Below are positions 60,333 to 64,000 of a stretch of DNA of 64,000 bases, piece after piece. The DNA is from a virus. Numbering within the stretch: the stretch's first letter is position 1; each line of letters starts with the position of its first letter. The DNA is taken from the IMG/VR virus record IMGVR_UViG_3300044591_000896, positions 51,480 to 115,479 of that record; one strand, given 5' to 3'. The notes below the pieces were generated by a model. The model was not told where the DNA came from and ran no database searches. It saw nothing but the letters and a program-made list of their open reading frames with translations. The position numbers and the translations under genes are program-made.

Positions 60333-62519
60333 TTACGCAGTCAAATCGCCCATGAGAACCCAAGTATTAGCTGCTCTCTTGAATAATGTTGCTGATGACC
60401 AACGTGCTCTTAATGTTAAGCCTGGTGTTGCATTTACTGTTGTTCCAGAAGTTGCAATTGTTACAGCTCCTGTGTTTGTTCTTAATATATCAATAGATGT
60501 TCCTACTGGGTATGTTATGCCGTTTGTGCCATCTGCAGTAACTGTAATTGTGACTGCTGATCCACCTGTGTGGTTTACTTCTAGCATTTGATCTCTGTAG
60601 TTTGCATCTGTTATATTAAATGCTGCTGTCTTTTCAACAATTGATGTTAGTGAAGGAACTCCTTGCTTTGTCTGTGTTCCATCTGTAAAGACTACTCCAG
60701 CTGCTGTTAAGTTGTTTACAGCAAGGTCATCAAGTGATCCTTGTGTGAAATCAACTGTTGTTGATGGCTCTGTGGTTACACCCTTGAATAATTTCCAAGA
60801 ATCTGCAGATACATCTCTTACTATACCTGAGTGCTTTGCTGCTCCGTCATTATAGCCAACTACAAGACCTAGGTCTACTGTGTTTCCAGCATTTTGGTGA
60901 GCAAGCTGTACTAGGTTATCTTCAATTGTAATAGATGTTGCTGATGCGTTAAATGTTGTACCATTTACAGTAAGGTTACCCTGAACTGTTAGTGCTCCGT
61001 CTAATGTTGTAGACTGTGCATCTGTTGTTACAAGCTTTGATGTATCAGCAATTCCGTGAACTGATGTTGTAGCGTTATTATGTGATGACACTGCAGATGA
61101 TGCTGTTCCAGCTGCATCGTAATTTGACGCTAATCCATCTGCATAGTTTTCTGATGCTACTGCTGCAGCATCAATTGCTTCTGATTTAGCTGTAGCTACC
61201 TGCGCCGTTGTTGCAAGAAGTGATGTATCTGCAATTCCATGTACAGATGTTGTATCTAATGTGTGTGTTGAAACTGCTGCGTCTGCGTATGCCTTTGTTG
61301 CAAGATCTGCAGTGTTTGCAATTCCGTGAACATTTGTCTCATCTGCTGCGTGGGCTGTTAAATCCCCTGCATCTGCTTTTAGATCTAATGCTGTTTGTGT
61401 AGCGGTTGAAATTGGCTTTGCTGCGTCTGATGTGTCATCTACGTTAGAAAGACCAACCATTCCCTTAGTTATTCCGCCAACTGTACCAGTAAATACTGGT
61501 GAGGCTAGTGGTGCTTTTGCATCTAACTGAGCTTGTACGTTAGATGTAACACTGTTTAGGTATCCAATTTCAGTATTTGATACATCGCCAATTGATGTTG
61601 TTGCTGGCAATGTTATTGAACCTGTGAAGATTGCGCCTTCTGTAGGAGCTTTGCTATCTAGCTGAACCTGTATGGCAGATGTTACTCCATTTACATATCC
61701 AATTTCAGTATTTGAAACATCTCCAATAGATGTTGTTGCTGGAAGTGTTACTGATCCTGTAAATATAGGTCCTGATAGAGGAGCTTTAGCATCTAACTGT
61801 ACTTGTATGTTTGATGTTACTCCATTTACATATCCAATTTCAGCTTCTGAAACGTTTCCAATTGTTGTTGTTGAAGGAAGAACAACTCCTCCAGTAAATG
61901 TTGGTGAATTTAGTGGAGCTTTAGTATCTATTGCTGTTAGTGCTCCTTCTACAACAGAGGCATCAGCCTTTGCTGTTAATGCTGTTGCAACTGTAGATGC
62001 AAAGTTAGCGTCGTCGCCAAGAGCATCTGAAAGTTCACTCAAAGTATTCAAAACTGCTGGTGCTGCACCAACAAGTTGAGCAAATGCTTGATCTGTGTAT
62101 GACTCTGCATACATCTTTGTTGCCATGATTGATGTGTCTGCTGTTAATGTAATTGTATTAGCTACATCGTCATATACTTTTGAAACACCTGTTCCAGCTG
62201 TTATTGCTGTATTTACAGCATCTTGTGAAAGTTCTGTTATATCTAATTGAGCTGCTGGTACTTTACCTGAGCTATTAAGTGAAGCTACACCATTAGGCTG
62301 TCCAAGTAGGTTATCTTCAAGATAAGCACCTACTCTATTCTCTAAATCAGATAATGGTTCATTTGCGTAAGGAAGTGCATTCCATGCTGTGCTTCCAGTT
62401 CCAAACTTAAAATAATTTGTGTCGGACTCAAGTCCAACTTCTCCTGCTGCTAGAATTGGGTTAACTAGAGCCCATTGAGCTTCTGTTCCTCTTCTTACTT
62501 GAATTCTTACTGTTGACAT
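60333..62519 (-). CDS. repetitive tail fibre / appendage protein
   Basis: A 728-residue protein. It opens with a fibre attachment motif (VRIQVRRGTEAQW, then ILAAGEVGLESDTNYFKFG), as in many phage fibre N-termini. The middle has repeated blocks of about 33 residues (LPATTSIGDVSNTEIGYVNG ... QLDAKAPL) and AVLNTLSELSDALGDDANFA, the latter shared with T4-like long-fibre repeats. Later comes NLTVNGTTFNAS and a beta-rich C-terminal end with two GTT-V repeats. The start at 62519 has AGGGG eight bases upstream. It is probably an elongated trimeric fibre. Confidence 0.82.
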   Translation of the reverse strand: MSTVRIQVRRGTEAQWALVNPILAAGEVGLESDTNYFKFGTGSTAWNALPYANEPLSDLENRVGAYLEDNLLGQPNGVASLNSSGKVPAAQLDITELSQDAVNTAITAGTGVSKVYDDVANTITLTADTSIMATKMYAESYTDQAFAQLVGAAPAVLNTLSELSDALGDDANFASTVATALTAKADASVVEGALTAIDTKAPLNSPTFTGGVVLPSTTTIGNVSEAEIGYVNGVTSNIQVQLDAKAPLSGPIFTGSVTLPATTSIGDVSNTEIGYVNGVTSAIQVQLDSKAPTEGAIFTGSITLPATTSIGDVSNTEIGYLNSVTSNVQAQLDAKAPLASPVFTGTVGGITKGMVGLSNVDDTSDAAKPISTATQTALDLKADAGDLTAHAADETNVHGIANTADLATKAYADAAVSTHTLDTTSVHGIADTSLLATTAQVATAKSEAIDAAAVASENYADGLASNYDAAGTASSAVSSHNNATTSVHGIADTSKLVTTDAQSTTLDGALTVQGNLTVNGTTFNASATSITIEDNLVQLAHQNAGNTVDLGLVVGYNDGAAKHSGIVRDVSADSWKLFKGVTTEPSTTVDFTQGSLDDLAVNNLTAAGVVFTDGTQTKQGVPSLTSIVEKTAAFNITDANYRDQMLEVNHTGGSAVTITVTADGTNGITYPVGTSIDILRTNTGAVTIATSGTTVNATPGLTLRARWSSATLFKRAANTWVLMGDLTA

Positions 62520-62551
62520 ATTTGCCACCCCTAATTTAGACTTATTTTGTA

Positions 62552-62560
62552 ATTATAGCA
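62552..62560 (-). promoter_or_regulatory. promoter of the repetitive fibre gene
   Basis: TGC-TATAAT on the minus strand with TTGTTT 17 bases upstream of the hexamer (62580-62575), about 35 bases before the ATG. It repeats the TGC-TATAAT form seen at 45851. Confidence 0.62.
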
Positions 62561-62580
62561 TCATAAAAATTCAAAAACAA

Positions 62581-62970
62581 TTAAGCAATTGTTCCTGAAT
62601 CAAAGGTCATACTATAGTTTGTTGTGCTTATATCTCCGCCATCTGCAAATTTAGTAGCTGTGTTATTTACGCCATTTGCATAGACTGTATATATTGGCTG
62701 ACCATCAAAATCTATGGCCAAACCAATGTCCATAAATGTTAGTGCTCCTGTATCTTCGACTGCATCTTCTAAAAGAGCTATCTCTTTCCATACTCCGCCA
62801 ACTTGGATTTTTAGTCTTCCAGTTGTCGAATCATACGCTAGGGGTGTTGAATTTAATACAAGATTATCTACATTTACGGCAGAAGAAAATGTTGCTGCTC
62901 CTGCTATTGTTGCTGCTCCTGCGACATTCAAGCCATTCTTTACTCTAAAGTTTTTATCTACTGTTGCCAT
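62581..62970 (-). CDS. small fibre-like virion protein
   Basis: A 129-residue protein. The N-terminus has the fibre repeat VDKNFRVKNGLNVAGAATIA (a trimeric beta-helix-like start), then a beta-rich body with DIGLAIDFDGQPIYTVYANG. Probably a short fibre or head/tail appendage subunit. No strong ribosome site precedes the start. Confidence 0.6.
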   Translation of the reverse strand: MATVDKNFRVKNGLNVAGAATIAGAATFSSAVNVDNLVLNSTPLAYDSTTGRLKIQVGGVWKEIALLEDAVEDTGALTFMDIGLAIDFDGQPIYTVYANGVNNTATKFADGGDISTTNYSMTFDSGTIA

Positions 62971-63001
62971 TTAAGTTCACATATCCCCTAATTGTTTATT
63001 G

Positions 63002-63026
63002 TGGGGGATTTTTAAGGAATCCCCCA
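63002..63026 (-). terminator. hairpin after the 63041 fibre gene
   Basis: TGGGGGATT / AATCCCCCA pairs over a seven-base loop, about 15 bases past the stop at 63041. It has no clear U-tract; probably a weak terminator separating the two fibre genes. Confidence 0.6.
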
Positions 63027-63040
63027 AAACCTTTATTTAA

Positions 63041-64000
63041 TTATGCCTTAAAAACTGTACCAGCTACAGTAATTGTTGAATCGTTTACTGGATTTACTCT
63101 GATTCGGCAATGAGTTGCATCTACATCTGCTGTAATTGTTCCTCTTGAACCATTTGTTCCAACGATTGCGTATTCTGTAATTGCTACGTTGCCAGATGAA
63201 TCTAATGTTACTAGAATTTCTGAGATTTCATTGTGTGTTCCGTTGTCAATTTTAACCAAGAACTTACCTGATTTAAATGTTGACTTATTGAACTGGTATG
63301 CTGTTACTACAACTGAACCTAGAGAAGTTACTCTAGCTGCTACCTGCTTTGCAACATCATTAATATTGAGATCTGTAAATGGTGTTGTTCCATCTAGAAC
63401 ATCGTCTAGTGCTGCCTGGGCAGTGGCTTCTGCTGCTGCTTGAGCGGCGTTAGCCTTTGAAGTAGAGTCTGCTGATGCAGTGGCTTCTGCTGCTGCTTGA
63501 GCGGCGTTAGCCTTTGAAGTAGCGTCTGCTGCTGCAGTGGCTTCTGCTGCTGCTTGAGCGGCGTTAGCCTTTGAAGTAGCGTCTGCTGCTGCAGTGGCTT
63601 CTGCTGCTGCTTGAGCGGCGTTAGCCTTTGAAGTAGCGTCTGCTGCTGCAGTTGAAACCGCTGTTGCGATGTCTGTTGTAACATCAGATGAGTTAGCTTT
63701 TGTTGCTAATGCTGATGTGAGGGTTGTTGCGTAATTAGCGTCATCGTTAATTGCTGCTGCTAATTCATTTAATGTATTAAGAAGTGATGGTGCACCATCT
63801 ACTAATGAATCTACTGCAGTTGAAATTGCTGTATTACGATTTGAAACTTCTGTTGATATTGCAGATGAAAGAGCTGCTGCTGCAGTGGCTTCTGCTGCTG
63901 CTTGAGCGGCGTTAGCCTTTGAAGTAGCGTCTGCTGCTGCAGTGGCTTCTGCTGCTGCTTGAGCGGCGTTAGCCTTTGAAGTAGCGTCTGCTGCTGCAGT
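63041..64000 (-). CDS. repeat-rich fibre protein, C-terminal part (5' end cut)
   Basis: An open frame of 319 residues that runs to the window edge without a stop, so its start is outside. It contains two blocks of 19-residue Ala-rich repeats (KANAAQAAAEATAAADATS), a fibre module between them (VDGAPSLLNTLNELAAAIND then ALATKANSSDVTTDIATAVS) and a C-terminal beta-domain that ends in STITVAGTVFKA. The Ala-rich repeats look like a long helical or coiled-coil shaft. There is no in-frame start inside the window that would begin a shorter gene before residue ~248. Confidence 0.8.
   Translation of the reverse strand, partial: TAAADATSKANAAQAAAEATAAADATSKANAAQAAAEATAAAALSSAISTEVSNRNTAISTAVDSLVDGAPSLLNTLNELAAAINDDANYATTLTSALATKANSSDVTTDIATAVSTAAADATSKANAAQAAAEATAAADATSKANAAQAAAEATAAADATSKANAAQAAAEATASADSTSKANAAQAAAEATAQAALDDVLDGTTPFTDLNINDVAKQVAARVTSLGSVVVTAYQFNKSTFKSGKFLVKIDNGTHNEISEILVTLDSSGNVAITEYAIVGTNGSRGTITADVDATHCRIRVNPVNDSTITVAGTVFKA
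63421..63648 (-). repeat. 57-bp tandem repeat, block 1 (four units)
   Basis: Four head-to-tail 57-base units at 63421, 63478, 63535 and 63592, nearly identical except three bases in the first. Each encodes 19 residues of Ala-rich helix in the fibre frame on the minus strand. Confidence 0.9.
63883..64000 (-). repeat. 57-bp tandem repeat, block 2 (two units and edge)
   Basis: The same 57-base unit begins at 63883 and 63940, and a third begins at 63997 and leaves the window. The number of units beyond the edge is unknown. Confidence 0.9.

Noticed and set aside
63406-63684. Gln/Leu-rich minus-strand frame over the 57-bp repeats
   Set aside because: It is the wrong frame of the Ala-rich fibre gene, which stays open without stops to the window edge.
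63421-64000. CRISPR array (regular 57-base spacing)
   Set aside because: Units are contiguous without spacers, keep a coding frame and encode a repeated peptide; no cas1/cas2 is present.

Overview
The window is a continuous stretch of a large tailed-phage genome (Caudoviricetes, siphovirus-type). Every confident gene lies on the minus strand, so transcription runs from base 64000 towards base 1. Genes are tightly packed, often with 4-base (ATGA, GTGA) or TAATG/TAGTG start-stop overlaps. The DNA is AT-rich. The siphovirus reading rests on a tail-tube protein, a pair of tail-assembly-chaperone frames joined by a canonical -1 slippery site, and an enormous tape-measure protein (3,759 residues) that implies a very long tail. 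Several operons start with a -10 box only 6-8 bases before the ATG and no ribosome-binding site, i.e. probable leaderless transcripts. That habit is common in Actinomycetota, so a low-GC actinobacterial host (for example freshwater lineages) is plausible, but this is inference.

Layout in the direction of transcription: (1) 64000-58954, repeat-rich fibre/virion-surface proteins, including one with a Pro/Phe-rich tandem-repeat tail. (2) 58909-53187, a cassette of six different 2-oxoglutarate/Fe(II) oxygenases of the prolyl-4-hydroxylase type, interrupted by two DUF6065-like paralogues. (3) 53165-50368, a collagen-like fibre with a self-cleaving S74 chaperone and a LamG-like protein. (4) 50305-41164, portal, prohead protease/scaffold, major capsid, connector and neck proteins, tail tube and tail chaperones. 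(5) 41158-19369, tape measure, tail-tip proteins and a second S74 fibre. (6) 19283-8147, replication and recombination: metallophosphoesterase, DnaB-type helicase, CHC2 primase, gp32-like ssDNA-binding protein, DnaE polymerase, MazG, RecA and SSB. (7) 8147-6101, nucleases (PD-(D/E)XK, Cas4-like, RuvC). (8) 6104-3739, a sugar/nucleotide cassette (FkbM methyltransferase, GT2, nucleotidyltransferase, Nmad1-like protein). (9) 3723-1398, terminase, far from the portal. (10) 1142-1, tRNA-Met, tRNA-Arg and an ahpC-ahpD peroxide-defence pair cut by the window edge.

The most notable hypothesis is that the oxygenase cassette hydroxylates the proline-rich virion proteins that flank it (collagen-like fibre on one side, Pro/Phe-repeat protein on the other). 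Second is the tape-measure protein, which carries inserted domains resembling a protein-kinase fold and an ADP-ribosyltransferase fold, joined by a recurring Gly-Gly...Asn-Tyr-Gly linker, as if it delivers effectors with the DNA. No lysis genes, integrase, repressor, CRISPR array or insertion sequence were recognised. No gene-free stretch longer than 300 bases exists.
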